Positions 6,536 to 6,563 of a stretch of DNA of 6,563 bases are shown here, piece after piece. Positions within the stretch are counted from its first letter, which is position 1. The number at the start of each line of letters is the position of its first letter. Location: positions 1-6,563 of the forward strand of contig CADBNY010000051.1 of the NCBI GenBank assembly GCA_902796215.1. The letters are read 5' to 3'. The stretch comes from an uncultured Erysipelotrichaceae bacterium (lineage in GTDB: Bacteria > Bacillota_I > Bacilli_A > RF39 > UBA660). A program made the position numbers and the translations under genes. Below the pieces are notes generated by a model that worked only from the letters and a program-made list of their open reading frames with translations, searched no databases and was not told where the DNA came from.

Positions 6536-6563
6536 ATGGAAATATTAGAAACAAAAACAGACA
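6536..6563 (+). CDS. Start of the next gene (partial, unidentified)
   Basis: ATG 6536 stands 6 bases after GGAG (6526-6529) within AAGAAGGAGT, an excellent ribosome site, and about 22 bases after a perfect extended -10 box. Only nine codons are visible (M-E-I-L-E-T-K-T-D) before the window ends, too few to identify the product. Having its own promoter, it is transcribed apart from the two-gene operon. Confidence 0.8.

Overview
The window comes from a very AT-rich genome. Its coding sequence ends mostly in A or T at third codon positions and uses TGG for tryptophan, with no in-frame TGA. Strong AAGGAG-type ribosome sites and U-tailed hairpin terminators point to a low-GC Bacillota (Firmicutes) relative using the standard bacterial code, possibly a gut-associated Bacilli or Clostridia lineage. 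The species cannot be read from the sequence.

Layout, all on the + strand: (1) positions 1-106 hold the last 34 codons of asparaginyl-tRNA synthetase (asnS), followed by a strong hairpin terminator (111-148). (2) Positions 149-264 are an AT-rich spacer. It holds a second, weaker terminator-like hairpin, a likely promoter, and an 10-bp inverted repeat over the -10. (3) Positions 265-5358 encode a giant multidomain protein of 1697 residues. In order it has a Ser/Thr/Gln-rich N-terminus with four YQ repeats, a coiled-coil section, a helical section, a Gly/Ala/Ser-rich block of a kind I associate with large toxin-like Bacillota proteins, two tandem copies of a roughly 110-residue helical module, a short beta-rich segment, and a C-terminal region with papain-like Cys and His motifs. 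(4) Positions 5374-6072 encode a 232-residue soluble protein of unknown family, 15 nt downstream with a good ribosome site, so co-translated from one mRNA. (5) Positions 6073-6535 are non-coding: the terminator of the gene pair, an AT-rich tract, a second intrinsic terminator with no gene in front of it, and a promoter with an extended -10. (6) Positions 6536-6563 are the first codons of the next gene, cut by the window edge.

The most interesting unit is the two-gene cassette at about 209-6121, bounded by terminators. My reading is that the large protein is an effector-like or polymorphic-toxin-like protein whose C-terminal domain may be a cysteine protease. The small downstream protein would then be its partner (immunity protein, chaperone or adaptor). 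This is an inference from architecture and gene order. No family search was possible, and neither protein has an assigned function that I can name with certainty.
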